A stretch of 64,000 nucleotides of DNA from Geodermatophilus nigrescens (GCF_900129495.1 NZ_FQVX01000001.1:930001-994000), one strand, 5' to 3'. Counted from the stretch's first letter, positions 38,882 through 47,356 are shown. Notes: a model not told the origin generated them from the sequence alone. Numbers and translations: made by a program.

Positions 38882-39616
38882 GTGCCCCCCACCTCCCTGC
38901 GGCCGGGAGCCCGCGCCGGCGTCGTGCTCGCCGCGCTGCTGGCCGCCCTGGTCGCCTCCGTCGCGGGAGCCGCCGGCGCGTCGGCGCACGTGACGGTGTC
39001 CTCGGCCGACGCCGCGGCCGGCGGCTACGGGAAGCTCACCTTCCGGGTGCCCAACGAGAGCGACACCGCGAGCACCGTGGCGCTGCGCATCTCCGTCCCG
39101 GAGGACGCGGCCATGGCCTCGCTGCGCGCGCAGCCGGTGCCCGGCTGGACGGTCACGACGACGTCGGCGCAGCTCGCCGAGCCGGTGGAGGTGCACGGCC
39201 AGGAGATCAGCACCTACGTGTCGGTGGTGGAGTTCCGCGCCGACGCCGGCGGCGGCATCGCGCCCGGCCAGTTCCAGGAGTTCTCGCTGTCCGGCGGGCC
39301 GTTCCCGGACGCCGCCACGCTGTCCTACCCGGCCGTGCAGACCTACAGCGACGGCACGGAGTCGGCCTGGATCGAGCCGACGGTCGACGGCCAGGAGGAG
39401 CCGGCGAGCCCCGCCCCGGTGCTCACCCTCACCGGCGGGGACGCCGCGACCGCCGCCGGCACGGACACCGCCGCCTCCGCCGGGCACGGCCACGGCGGCC
39501 CGGTGAGCAACGAGCCGGCGGGCCTGGCGCTGTTCGTCGCGATCCTCGCGCTCGCGGTCGGGCTCGCGGGCGTCGTCCTCGGGTACCGGGCCGGCCGACG
39601 TACCGTGTCCTCGTGA
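38882..39616 (+). CDS. YcnI-family copper chaperone (DUF1775)
   Basis: 244 aa. Signal peptide ending ASAHVTVSS, leaving a N-terminal His that forms the copper site in YcnI. The DUF1775 domain (YGKLTFRVPNESDTASTVAL, EFRADAGGGIAPGQFQEFSL) is followed by a His/Gly linker and a C-terminal helix (LALFVAILALAVGLAGVVLG). GTG 38882 follows GAAGGAGAA. The operon of CopCD, YcnI and SCO1 is a typical copper set for cytochrome oxidase supply. Confidence 0.92.
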   Translation: MPPTSLRPGARAGVVLAALLAALVASVAGAAGASAHVTVSSADAAAGGYGKLTFRVPNESDTASTVALRISVPEDAAMASLRAQPVPGWTVTTTSAQLAEPVEVHGQEISTYVSVVEFRADAGGGIAPGQFQEFSLSGGPFPDAATLSYPAVQTYSDGTESAWIEPTVDGQEEPASPAPVLTLTGGDAATAAGTDTAASAGHGHGGPVSNEPAGLALFVAILALAVGLAGVVLGYRAGRRTVSS

Positions 39617-40278
39617 CCGCTCCCGTCCGCGGCCGGCTCGCCGCCCTGCTCCTCGCCGCCGGGCTCGGCCTCACCGCCTGCGGCTCCGACGACGGCGAGC
39701 AGGCAGCGGCCGCCGAGGGCCACGACCACGGCGGCGGTGCCGTCGCCGAGCTCGAGGGCCCCGGCGACGACTACGCCGGCATCGACCTGCGCGACCCCTT
39801 CCAGCGGCCGTCGTTCACCCTCACCGACACCACCGGCGCGGAGTACGACTTCGCCTCGGCCACGGCGGGGAAGCCGACGCTGCTGTTCTTCGGCTACACG
39901 AACTGCCCCGACATCTGCCCGACGACGATGGCCGACGTCGCCCTCGCCCTGCGCGACGTCGACCCGGCGCTGGCCGAGCAGGTGCAGGTGGTCTTCGTCA
40001 CCACCGACCCCGGCTTCGACACCCCGCAGGTGCTCGGCGAGTACCTCGGCCGCTTCGACGCCGACCTGCCCACCCGGTTCGTCGGGCTGACCGGCGCGCA
40101 GGAGGTCGTCGACCAGGCGCAGCTGTCGGCCGGCGTGCCGCTGGCGGAGGACGACGGGCGCCTGCACAGCTCGCTGCTGCTGCTCTACGGCGCCGACGAC
40201 GAGGCGCACGTGGCCTTCGACGCCGGCAACACCTCGCGCGACATCGCCGGCGACCTCGAGACCGTCGCGGGCGCGTGA
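39613..40278 (+). CDS. SCO1/SenC family copper lipoprotein
   Basis: 221 aa. Lipobox LTACGS (Cys about residue 22), then a His-rich linker (GHDHGGGAV) and a thioredoxin-fold SCO domain with copper site GYTNCPDICPTTMAD (C-x3-C) and a distal His in GRLHSSLLLL. It delivers copper to the CuA centre of cytochrome c oxidase. The GTG start at 39613 overlaps the YcnI stop (GTGA). Confidence 0.93.
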   Translation: MTAPVRGRLAALLLAAGLGLTACGSDDGEQAAAAEGHDHGGGAVAELEGPGDDYAGIDLRDPFQRPSFTLTDTTGAEYDFASATAGKPTLLFFGYTNCPDICPTTMADVALALRDVDPALAEQVQVVFVTTDPGFDTPQVLGEYLGRFDADLPTRFVGLTGAQEVVDQAQLSAGVPLAEDDGRLHSSLLLLYGADDEAHVAFDAGNTSRDIAGDLETVAGA

Positions 40279-41357
40279 TGGGCGGGCGTCCCGCGCGGGC
40301 GGCCGCCCGCCTGCTCGTCGTCGTCCTCGGCGTCCTCGCCGCGCTCGCGGTGGCCGGCCCCGCGTCGGCGCACGTCGGCGGTGAGGTGGCCGGCAACGAC
40401 TTCGACGGCCGGGTGACCTCGGTGCAGCCGCAGGTGGGCGGCGTCTCGGTGCGCGTGCTGCAGTTCGGCGACGCCCTCGAGGTGGTCAACACCACCGGCA
40501 CCGAGGTCACCGTGCCCGGCTACTCCGACGAGCCCTACCTGCGGATCGGCCCCGACGGCGTGTGGCGCAACGCGCACAGCCCGGCCACCCACATCAACCT
40601 CGACCGGTTCGGCCGGGTCACCCTGCCCGAGGGCGCCGACCCGCGCGCGGAGCCCGAGTGGGTCCTGGTGAGCACCGAGCCGCAGTACACCTGGCACGAC
40701 CACCGCACCCACTGGATGAGCGAGGGCGTGCTGCCGCCGGCGGTGGCCGCCGACCCGACGCACGAGCACACCGTCTTCGACTGGACCGTGCCGATGCGCC
40801 ACGGCGACACCGCGTTCACCGTCCGCGGGGAGCTCACCTGGGAGCCGCCGCCGTCGACCGCGCTCACCTGGGTGCTGCACGGGGGCCTGTTCGCCCTCGT
40901 GGCCGCCGCCGGGCTGCTGGCCCGCGGGCCGCGGCCGCTGGCCTGGGCGCTGGGCGCCGGCGCCGCGGCCGCGCTGTGGCACGCCGCGGCCACGCCCGAG
41001 CCGCCGGTGACGGTGTCCTCGCACGCGGCCGCGCTGGTCTCCGCGTCGCTGCCGGCGGTCACGGCCGCGCTCGTGGCGCTGCTCGGCGTCCGGGCGGCCG
41101 TGCGCGGGCGCGGTGTCATGGCGGGCCTGTCCGCCCTCGTGCTCGGCTGGCTGCTGCTGGTGCAGGGCCTGCCCGACGTGGACGTGCTCTGGAGCGCGAA
41201 CGTGGCCGGCAGCGGTCCCGCCGTCCTCACCCGGCTCGCCGTGGCGGTGCTGGTGGCCGGGGGAGCGGGGCTGGTCGTCGCCGGGCTGGCCGCGGTGCGG
41301 CGCTTCCGCGACCCGGAGCGCGCCGCTCCCGCGCCGGAGCCCCAGCCGGTCGGCTGA
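40278..41357 (+). CDS. His-rich membrane protein closing the copper operon
   Basis: About 359 aa. Signal peptide (LLVVVLGVLAALAVAGPASA|HVGG), a 170-aa extracytoplasmic domain with many His/Trp (NAHSPATHINL, TWHDHRTHWMSEG, DPTHEHTVFDW), then five to six helices. The His after the predicted cleavage site and the WHDHRTHW motif suggest metal binding. GTG 40275 and ATG 40278 are both possible; the latter shares A with the SCO1 stop. No named family. Confidence 0.75.
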   Translation: MGGRPARAAARLLVVVLGVLAALAVAGPASAHVGGEVAGNDFDGRVTSVQPQVGGVSVRVLQFGDALEVVNTTGTEVTVPGYSDEPYLRIGPDGVWRNAHSPATHINLDRFGRVTLPEGADPRAEPEWVLVSTEPQYTWHDHRTHWMSEGVLPPAVAADPTHEHTVFDWTVPMRHGDTAFTVRGELTWEPPPSTALTWVLHGGLFALVAAAGLLARGPRPLAWALGAGAAAALWHAAATPEPPVTVSSHAAALVSASLPAVTAALVALLGVRAAVRGRGVMAGLSALVLGWLLLVQGLPDVDVLWSANVAGSGPAVLTRLAVAVLVAGGAGLVVAGLAAVRRFRDPERAAPAPEPQPVG

Positions 41358-41372
41358 GGCCCCGGCGGGGAC

Positions 41373-42200
41373 TCAGGGGCGGGTGCCGTCCGGCACCGGG
41401 TGCAGGCGGGGACGGCTGGTGGAGAACAGCGCGTTCGCCCGGTCGAGGTCGGCCTCGAAGTCGACCTCGACGGCGGCCCAGCGGGAGATGTCGAGCGGAC
41501 GGAACCGCAGCCCGGCCTCGGCGATGGCGGTCTCCATGCCGCGCTCGAAGTAGTCCTGGTCGCCGCACGCCTCGAGGTGCTCGACGAGCACGTCCTTGTC
41601 GGCGGAGGACACGAAGTTGATGCCCACGGCCTCGCCGAGGCCGCCGCGCACCGTCTTCGACAGCCCGTCGATCCAGCCCTCGGCGTCGAGGGTGTACTTG
41701 ACCTCCTCGTCGCCGACCACCGAGGTGTCGACGCAGACGAAGCTCTGGTCGGCCTGCAGCTCCGGCAGCACGGACTCCAGGACGGCGGCGTCGAAGACGA
41801 CGTCGCCGTTGAGCCACAGCACCCCGCCCGGGCCCGCCGCGCGCAGCCCGCGCAGCAGGCTCTTGGACGTGTTCGTGCGCGCGTAGTGCGGGTTGTAGGC
41901 GAAGCGCAGGTCGGGCGCGGCCTGCATGACCAGCTCGGCCTGGAAGCCCACGACGGCGGTGACCTGGGCGGCACCGCCGAACACGTCCTCGACGGTGTCG
42001 AGCTGACGGCGCAGGATGCTGCGGCCGTCCACCAGCGGGGTCAGCGGCTTGGGCAGCGGGCGGCCCAGCCGGGTGCCCATGCCGGCGGCCAGGACGACCA
42101 CCTGCAGGGGCCGCGGCTCCGGTGCGGCAGCCGGCCGGCTGCCCAGCGGCGCCAGGCCGGTGACCTGGGCAGTGGTGTGTGCGAGGTCAGCGAAGCGCAT
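41373..42200 (-). CDS. Nucleotidyltransferase (LicC/phosphocholine cytidylyltransferase-like)
   Basis: 275 aa. N-terminal about 30 residues precede the nucleotide loop VVVLAAGMGTRLGRPLPKPL; metal-site Asp is in VLWLNGDVVFD, and the substrate region has WIDGLSKTVRGG...GINFVSS. This family makes CDP- or other NDP-alcohol donors from polyol or choline phosphates. It overlaps the phosphotransferase gene by 14 nt and is the last gene of the four-gene polyol operon. Confidence 0.85.
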   Translation of the reverse strand: MRFADLAHTTAQVTGLAPLGSRPAAAPEPRPLQVVVLAAGMGTRLGRPLPKPLTPLVDGRSILRRQLDTVEDVFGGAAQVTAVVGFQAELVMQAAPDLRFAYNPHYARTNTSKSLLRGLRAAGPGGVLWLNGDVVFDAAVLESVLPELQADQSFVCVDTSVVGDEEVKYTLDAEGWIDGLSKTVRGGLGEAVGINFVSSADKDVLVEHLEACGDQDYFERGMETAIAEAGLRFRPLDISRWAAVEVDFEADLDRANALFSTSRPRLHPVPDGTRP

Positions 42201-43314
42201 CGTCGTCCCCTCCTCGGGTCGTCGGGACCCCGGCGGCGGAGGTGCCGCGCGGGAAGAACAGGTCGAGGACGCGGTCGGTGGCGTGCCCGTCCTCGAGGGA
42301 GGTGTAGGTCTCCCGGAAGGCCGCGTAGCGGTCGGCGGAGGCGGCGCGGACGGCGTCGAGGTCGGCGATCGCGTCGAGCAGCTCGTCGCTGGTCGACAGG
42401 AGCGGCCCGGGGGCGATCTCCTCGATGTCGACGTAGAAGCCGCGCAGCCGGTCGCGGTAGTCGGCCAGGTCGTAGGTGAACAGCAGGATCGGCTTCCCGG
42501 TGACGGCGAAGTCGAACATCGTCGACGAGTAGTCGGTGACCAGCAGGTCGGCGGCGAGGTAGAGGTCGCGGATGTCCGGGTGGTTGGACACGTCGCGGAC
42601 CGGCAGGCCCTCGATCGACTCCAGCCGGTCGGAGACCATGTTGTGCAGCCGCAGGAGCAGCACGTGGTCCTCCCCGAGCCGCTCGGTGAAGGCGGCGAGG
42701 TCGACCGGGAACTCGAAGTCGCGCTCGCCCTTCCCCTCGAACACCAGGTCGTCGCGCCAGGTCGGCGCGTAGAGGACGACGGTCCTGCCCTCGTCGATGC
42801 CCAGCTGCGCGCGCACGTCGGCCCGCACCTGCTCGCGCCGGGGGCTGCTGAGCAGGTCGTTGCGGGGGTATCCGGTCTCGTGGATCGGCCGGGGGAAGCC
42901 GAAGGCCTGCCGGAAGCGGCCGGTGCTGTAGGCGTTGGGGGAGAGCATCACGTCCCAGCGCGCGATGTCGTGCTCGAGGTAGGCCAGCCGGCCCTCCGGC
43001 GCCCACAGCACGTCGTTGTGGATGCGCTTGAGCGGGGTGCCGTGCCAGGTCTGCAGGTAGAAGGCGTCGGCGCGCTTGTCCCAGTCCAGGGGCACGTGGT
43101 CGTTGGAGACGACGACGTCGGCCGCCTCCAGCGCGGCGATCGACTCCGGGCTGCCGAACGGGACGGTCGCGACGCCGGCCGGGAACGCGTGCTCGGCGAC
43201 CGGCGCGGTCAGCCAGGTGTGCTCGATGTCGTCGCCGCGGGCGACGAGCGCCTCGTAGACGGCGCGCGGGCTGTCGGAGAACAGGCCGCGGAAGCTGGTG
43301 TAGACGACCTTCAT
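42187..43314 (-). CDS. CDP-glycerol/polyol phosphotransferase family protein (TagF-like)
   Basis: 375 aa. Motifs of the glycerophosphotransferase domain: YLQTWHGTPLKRI (about residue 87), SPNAYSTGRFRQAF, ETGYPRNDLL, VLYAPTWRDD, and TDYSSTMFDFAVTGKPILLF near 300. These proteins transfer polyol-phosphate from CDP-polyol onto lipid-linked teichoic or capsular chains. It overlaps the HAD gene by ATGA (43311-43314). Confidence 0.92.
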   Translation of the reverse strand: MKVVYTSFRGLFSDSPRAVYEALVARGDDIEHTWLTAPVAEHAFPAGVATVPFGSPESIAALEAADVVVSNDHVPLDWDKRADAFYLQTWHGTPLKRIHNDVLWAPEGRLAYLEHDIARWDVMLSPNAYSTGRFRQAFGFPRPIHETGYPRNDLLSSPRREQVRADVRAQLGIDEGRTVVLYAPTWRDDLVFEGKGERDFEFPVDLAAFTERLGEDHVLLLRLHNMVSDRLESIEGLPVRDVSNHPDIRDLYLAADLLVTDYSSTMFDFAVTGKPILLFTYDLADYRDRLRGFYVDIEEIAPGPLLSTSDELLDAIADLDAVRAASADRYAAFRETYTSLEDGHATDRVLDLFFPRGTSAAGVPTTRGGDDDALR

Positions 43315-44084
43315 CGGCCACCTCCGGTCAGGACGGGGGAGAGCAGGCCGGCGAGCTCCTGCCAGGACGAGACGACGGTGAGGACCCCGGCCTCGCGCAG
43401 CGCTGCCTCGCGCTCGGCGCGCTCGGCGGGCTGGACGAAGAGCAGGTTCCCCACGGTGGGACAACCCGCGCGGACGGCGGAGAGTGCCCCGGGCACGGAG
43501 TCCTCGACCGCCAGGCCCTGCGCGGGGGTGATGCCCAGCTGCTCGCAGGCGTGCAGGTAGACCGCCGGGTCGGGCTTGCTGGTGGGCGTGGGCAGGGAGT
43601 CCTCGGCGCTGAACCGGACCTCCGGCGGGATGAGCGCGTCGAGGCCGGTGGCGGTGAAGCAGGCGGCCAGCCGGGCCAGCGCGCTGGAGCTCACGGCGGC
43701 CAGCCGCAGGTGGGCGGCCAGCGCGGTGAGCGCCGCGGTGGTCGGCCCGTGCGGGCGCAGGTGCTCGCCGAGGTACGCCGTCACCGCGCGCTTCTCCTCG
43801 GCCACCCACGGCTCGACGTCGGCCTCCGGCTCCCCGGCCTCGGCGGCCAGGCGGCGCGACGTCGTCCGGAAGTTCATGCCGGTGGTGGCCAGCCGCAGCT
43901 CCTCGGGGGTGAAGCGGCGTGGGTCGCCGAGCTCGGCGAGGAAGCGGTTGGTGACCTCGGCGGAGGCGACGAACGCCGGCTCCTCGGAGGGGAACAGGTT
44001 GCCGTCGGCGTCGCACAGCAGCGCCGTCAGGCCGCGGACGACGCCGGCCGGCAGCGCCGCCCCGCCGTCGCGGGGCGCGCTCAC
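43311..44084 (-). CDS. HAD-superfamily phosphatase/mutase (subfamily IA)
   Basis: 257 aa. Motif I LLCDADGNLFPSEEPA (DxD), motif II AAVSSSALARL, Lys in PTSKPDPAVYLHACEQLG and motif IV AVEDSVPGALSAVRAG. Length and the cap suggest beta-phosphoglucomutase or sugar/polyol phosphatase type. It is coupled to the dehydrogenase by GTGA and to the phosphotransferase by ATGA, so it should act on the polyol (phosphate) intermediate. Confidence 0.88.
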   Translation of the reverse strand: MSAPRDGGAALPAGVVRGLTALLCDADGNLFPSEEPAFVASAEVTNRFLAELGDPRRFTPEELRLATTGMNFRTTSRRLAAEAGEPEADVEPWVAEEKRAVTAYLGEHLRPHGPTTAALTALAAHLRLAAVSSSALARLAACFTATGLDALIPPEVRFSAEDSLPTPTSKPDPAVYLHACEQLGITPAQGLAVEDSVPGALSAVRAGCPTVGNLLFVQPAERAEREAALREAGVLTVVSSWQELAGLLSPVLTGGGR

Positions 44085-45625
44085 CGGGCGCTCGCGGTCA
44101 GCGTCGCGACGGTCTCGCGGACGCCGTCGCGCCGCAGGCGGGTGAGCACCGCCGCCAGCTCGTCGGCGAAGCCGGGCACCTCGCCGAGGTCGCCGAAGAC
44201 GGCGGTCTCGGCGAGCAGGGGGCGCGGGTCGGTGCCGCCGGCCAGCGCGAGCGCCTGCAGGCGAGGCCCGGCGTCGTCCTCGACCGGCAGCGGGACACCG
44301 GCGTCGTCGGTGCGCTGCAGGTAGGCGACCCAGCCGGCCAGGGCGAGGGTCAGCAGGGCGTGCGGCCGGCCCTCGGCGAGCGCCTGGCGCAGCGAGGGGA
44401 GGAGGTGCTGCGGCAGCTTGGTGGAACCGCGGCGGCACAGCCGGGACAGCCGGTCGGCGATGGCGGGGTTGGCGAAGCGCTGCACGAGGATCGCCTTGTA
44501 CTCGTCGAGGTCGATGCCCTCGGGGCACGGGACGAGCGGGGTCACCTCGGCGTCCATGAGGCGGGTCACGTAGGCGGCGAAGACGGGGTCGCCCATGAGG
44601 ACGTCGATGCGCTCGTGGCCGGCGAGGGTGCCGAGGTAGCCCAGCGCGGAGTGGCTGGCGTTGAGCAGCCGCGTCTTCATCAGCTCGTGCCCGGTGACGT
44701 CCCGGACGAAGCGGACGCCGACGGCGTCCAGCGGCGGGCGGCCGTTGCAGAAGTCGTCCTCGATGACCCACTGGGAGAACGGCTCGGTGACGACCGGCCA
44801 GCGGTCGTCGACGCCGTACCGGCGGGCCACCGCCTCCCGCTCCTCCGGCGTGGTCTGCGGGGTGATCCGGTCGACCATGCTGCTCGGGAAGGCCACCCGG
44901 TCGGTGATCCACCGGGCCAGCACCTCGTCGCGCAGCGCGGCGAAACCGACGACGGCGGCGCGGGTGGCGTCGCCGTTGCGGTGCAGGTTGTCGCAGGACA
45001 CGACGGTGAACGGCGCGAGGCCCGCCCGGCGCCGGCGGTCGAGCGCCTCCACGAGGAAGCCGAAGACCGTGCGCGGCGCCGCGGGGTGGGCGAGGTCGTA
45101 CCGGACGTCGTCGTCGGGGGTGAAGGTGCGGGTGACGGGATCGAGGAGGTACCCGGCGTCGGTGATGGTCATCGTCACGACGCGTGTGCGCGGGTCGGCG
45201 AGCCGGTCGAGCACCGCCGACGGGGCGTCGGGGGCGAACAGGTAGTCGGTGAGGACGCCGACCACCCGGGCCCGCTCGCCGTCAGGGCTGCGCTCGACGA
45301 CGGTGTACAGGTTGTCCTGCGGCGCGAGGGCCTCCCGCAGCCGCCGGGCGCGCAGCCCGACGCCGACGACGCCCCAGCCGGCGGAGATGCCCTGCTGGGC
45401 GATCTCGTCGAGGTAGATGAGCTGGTGGGCGCGGGAGAAGCCGCCCACGCTCATGTGCACGACGGCGGGGACCAGCGCGCCGCGGTCGTAGGTGGGGACG
45501 GTCAGCCGGGCCCCGTGCTGCTCGAGCGTCGCGCTGGTCAGCGGCCGGACGCGGTGGGGCGGAACTGCCGCCGGCACGCTCCGGCTCCACGGGACCTCCC
45601 GCAGAGGGCGCTCGGGCTGGGCCAT
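44081..45625 (-). CDS. Long-chain mannitol dehydrogenase family polyol/ketose oxidoreductase
   Basis: 514 aa, within the 480-520 range of the long-chain MDH family. The NAD loop is VVHMSVGGFSRAHQLIYLDE, catalytic Lys is likely in TGHELMKTRLLNASHSALGY (family motif K-x5-N-x2-H), and SCDNLHRNGDA is typical. It interconverts fructose/mannitol or similar ketose/polyol pairs. It is the first gene of the operon 45625-41373. ATG 45625 lies 13 nt after GGAAGGA. Confidence 0.92.
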   Translation of the reverse strand: MAQPERPLREVPWSRSVPAAVPPHRVRPLTSATLEQHGARLTVPTYDRGALVPAVVHMSVGGFSRAHQLIYLDEIAQQGISAGWGVVGVGLRARRLREALAPQDNLYTVVERSPDGERARVVGVLTDYLFAPDAPSAVLDRLADPRTRVVTMTITDAGYLLDPVTRTFTPDDDVRYDLAHPAAPRTVFGFLVEALDRRRRAGLAPFTVVSCDNLHRNGDATRAAVVGFAALRDEVLARWITDRVAFPSSMVDRITPQTTPEEREAVARRYGVDDRWPVVTEPFSQWVIEDDFCNGRPPLDAVGVRFVRDVTGHELMKTRLLNASHSALGYLGTLAGHERIDVLMGDPVFAAYVTRLMDAEVTPLVPCPEGIDLDEYKAILVQRFANPAIADRLSRLCRRGSTKLPQHLLPSLRQALAEGRPHALLTLALAGWVAYLQRTDDAGVPLPVEDDAGPRLQALALAGGTDPRPLLAETAVFGDLGEVPGFADELAAVLTRLRRDGVRETVATLTASAR

Positions 45626-46073
45626 CGAGGCATCGGTCCTTCCTGTCCAGGGTCGGTGCCCGACCGGTTCTCGCCGCCGAGGGGGCACCTGCGGACCGCG
45701 CCGGGGAACGATCATGGGACCACGAGGCGGTCCCCGGGTGCACATCCGGTGCACGGCCGGGGGCGGCCCCGTCCTGGCGGCAGGTCGCGGCCCGGCCGGG
45801 GGAGCGGGGGCACGCAGGGTGCGGGCGTCGGCGGAGGCGTCGGCCCGGCGGGAGGTCACGTCGGACCGGCGCGGTGTGTTCCACGCCGGGAGGAGCAGCA
45901 TGCCCGGGCCGCCGTCACGGCAAACACAGGAGCCGCTCGTGACGCAGGGCACATGGCGTGTCACCTTCGGACACGCCGTACGTGGGGTCACGAACGGGTC
46001 ACGGTGTGTTTGGATCGCTGCGACTCGATCGGGCCCGCCGGGCCACTTCCCACGAACGAGCGGGGTTCACGCA
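45626..46073. other. 448-bp non-coding interval with divergent promoters
   Basis: Between the polyol operon and the M23 peptidase gene. Frames across it read as non-coding. The right half is less GC-rich (GTGTTTGG, AACACAGG), as expected of a promoter region, and holds the MtrA-like repeat at 45987. I see no riboswitch consensus. Confidence 0.5.
45987..46003 (+). promoter_or_regulatory. MtrA-like direct repeat upstream of the M23 peptidase
   Basis: GTCACG (45987-45992) is repeated at 45998-46003, exactly 11 bp apart. MtrA of mycobacteria and corynebacteria binds tandem GTCAC-type sites ahead of cell-wall peptidase and rpf genes; the downstream gene is such a peptidase. Confidence 0.45.
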
Positions 46074-47129
46074 TTGGCCAGTCACCGGAGCGACGCGGGT
46101 CTCCTGTCCCGCCCCTCGAACGGCTCTCCCGCGGGCGTCCCCGCTCCGCGGTCCGGCGCCCACCGGCGCCCGGCGGGCCGGCCGGTGTCCCCGCTGCGGG
46201 GCTTCCCGCCCGTGCCGGCCGCCGACGAGGCCGTGCTCCCGGCCGTGCTCCCGGCCCCGCGCCCGTCCGCCGACGAACTCGACCGCGAGTTCGCGGCGCT
46301 GGTCACCACGGTGCTGCCGGCGGAGCCCGCCCCCGCCGATGTCGCCGCGCCCGCGCCCGCCGCCGAGGTCGCCACCCCCGCGACCGCGGCCGTGCCCGCC
46401 GTCGCGGCCGCCGCTCCCGCCGCGCCCACCGCCCGCCGGCCGCGCGCGCTGCGGGACCGCCGTCCGTACCTGCTCATCGCCGCACTCGTCGCCGGCGCGA
46501 TCGGGGCCGCCGTCGTCGGGGTCCCCGGCTCGCAGCAGGCCGCCGCCGAGCCCACCTCGGTGCTCGGCGCCCAGATGGAGCTCGCCACCGGCGAGGAGGT
46601 GATCGAGGCCATGCCGATGGCCTCGATCACCGAGGCCGAGGCGCAGGCCCGCCTGCAGGAGGTCGCCGCCTCCCGCGCCGAGCGCGCCGCGGCCGAGGCC
46701 GCCGCCGCGGAGGCCGCCGCCGAGGCCGCCCGGCCCAAGACGGTGCTGCCGGTCAGCGGCGCCCGCTTCACCAGTGGCTACGGGTCCCGCTGGGGCACCT
46801 TCCACTACGGCATCGACCTCGCCGCCCCGATCGGCACGCCGGAGTACGCGGCGGCCGACGGCGTGGTGCTGCGCGCGGGCGCGGCCAGCGGCTTCGGGCT
46901 CGCGGTCTACATCCTCCACGAGAACGGCGACGTGACCGTCTACGGCCACATGGAGGAGATCCTCGTCGAGGTCGGCCAGTACGTGGACGCCGGCGAGACC
47001 ATCGCCCTGCTCGGCAACCGCGGCCAGTCCACCGGCCCGCACCTGCACTTCGAGGTGCACCAGGGCGGGATGGACGGCCGCCGCATCGACCCGGTCGACT
47101 GGCTGGCCGAGCGCGGCGTCGAGATCTGA
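46074..47129 (+). CDS. Membrane-anchored M23 metallopeptidase (LytM domain)
   Basis: About 351 aa. A long Pro/Ala-rich cytoplasmic region precedes one membrane helix (YLLIAALVAGAIGAAVVGV), then an Ala/Glu-rich coiled coil (EAEAQARLQEVAASRAERAA) and a LytM domain with zinc ligands in FHYGIDLAAP (HxxxD) and GPHLHFEVH (HxH). It should cut peptidoglycan cross-bridges or activate an amidase. The start is uncertain: TTG 46074 with GCGGGG upstream is my choice; no ATG fits. Confidence 0.85.
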   Translation: MASHRSDAGLLSRPSNGSPAGVPAPRSGAHRRPAGRPVSPLRGFPPVPAADEAVLPAVLPAPRPSADELDREFAALVTTVLPAEPAPADVAAPAPAAEVATPATAAVPAVAAAAPAAPTARRPRALRDRRPYLLIAALVAGAIGAAVVGVPGSQQAAAEPTSVLGAQMELATGEEVIEAMPMASITEAEAQARLQEVAASRAERAAAEAAAAEAAAEAARPKTVLPVSGARFTSGYGSRWGTFHYGIDLAAPIGTPEYAAADGVVLRAGAASGFGLAVYILHENGDVTVYGHMEEILVEVGQYVDAGETIALLGNRGQSTGPHLHFEVHQGGMDGRRIDPVDWLAERGVEI

Positions 47130-47151
47130 CCCGCCCGCCCGGGCGACGCGC

Positions 47152-47173
47152 GGCCACCCCCTCCACGGTGGCC
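47152..47173 (+). terminator. Weak terminator after the M23 gene
   Basis: GGCCACC (47152-47158) pairs with GGTGGCC (47167-47173), 8-nt loop. Confidence 0.45.
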
Positions 47174-47230
47174 ACCGGGAGGCGATGTACAGTTCTCCCT
47201 GGCTCGGACGGAAGCGGTCGGGCCGGGAAC

Positions 47231-47303
47231 GGGGCTGTGGCGCAGCTGGTAGCGCACCACACTGGCAGTGTGGGGGTCAGGGGTTCGAGTCCCCTCAGCT
47301 CCA
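47231..47303 (+). tRNA. tRNA-Ala (anticodon GGC)
   Basis: 73-nt cloverleaf. The acceptor GGGGCTG pairs with CAGCTCC (one G-U), the anticodon arm is CCACA-CTGGCAG-TGTGG with GGC read in the loop, and the T-arm is GGGG-TTCGAGT-CCCC. The 3' CCA is not encoded. A -10-like TACAGT is at 47188. GGC pairs with GCC, the dominant Ala codon here. Confidence 0.95.
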
Positions 47304-47310
47304 CCCGTTG

Positions 47311-47350
47311 ACGAGGGCCTGACCTGCGGCTTCGCAGGTCAGGCCCTCGT
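47311..47350. terminator. Strong terminator after tRNA-Ala
   Basis: Perfect 17-bp stem (47311-47327 with 47334-47350) with a GGCTTC loop, followed by TGTT. It lies between the tRNA and the convergent GAF-ANTAR gene and can serve both. Confidence 0.88.
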
Positions 47351-47356
47351 TGTTCG

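Noticed and set aside
45626-46073. c-di-AMP (ydaO-type) riboswitch before the M23 peptidase gene
   Set aside because: Such riboswitches often precede actinobacterial wall hydrolases, but I could not find the conserved junction sequences; the tandem GTCACG repeat explains the region better.
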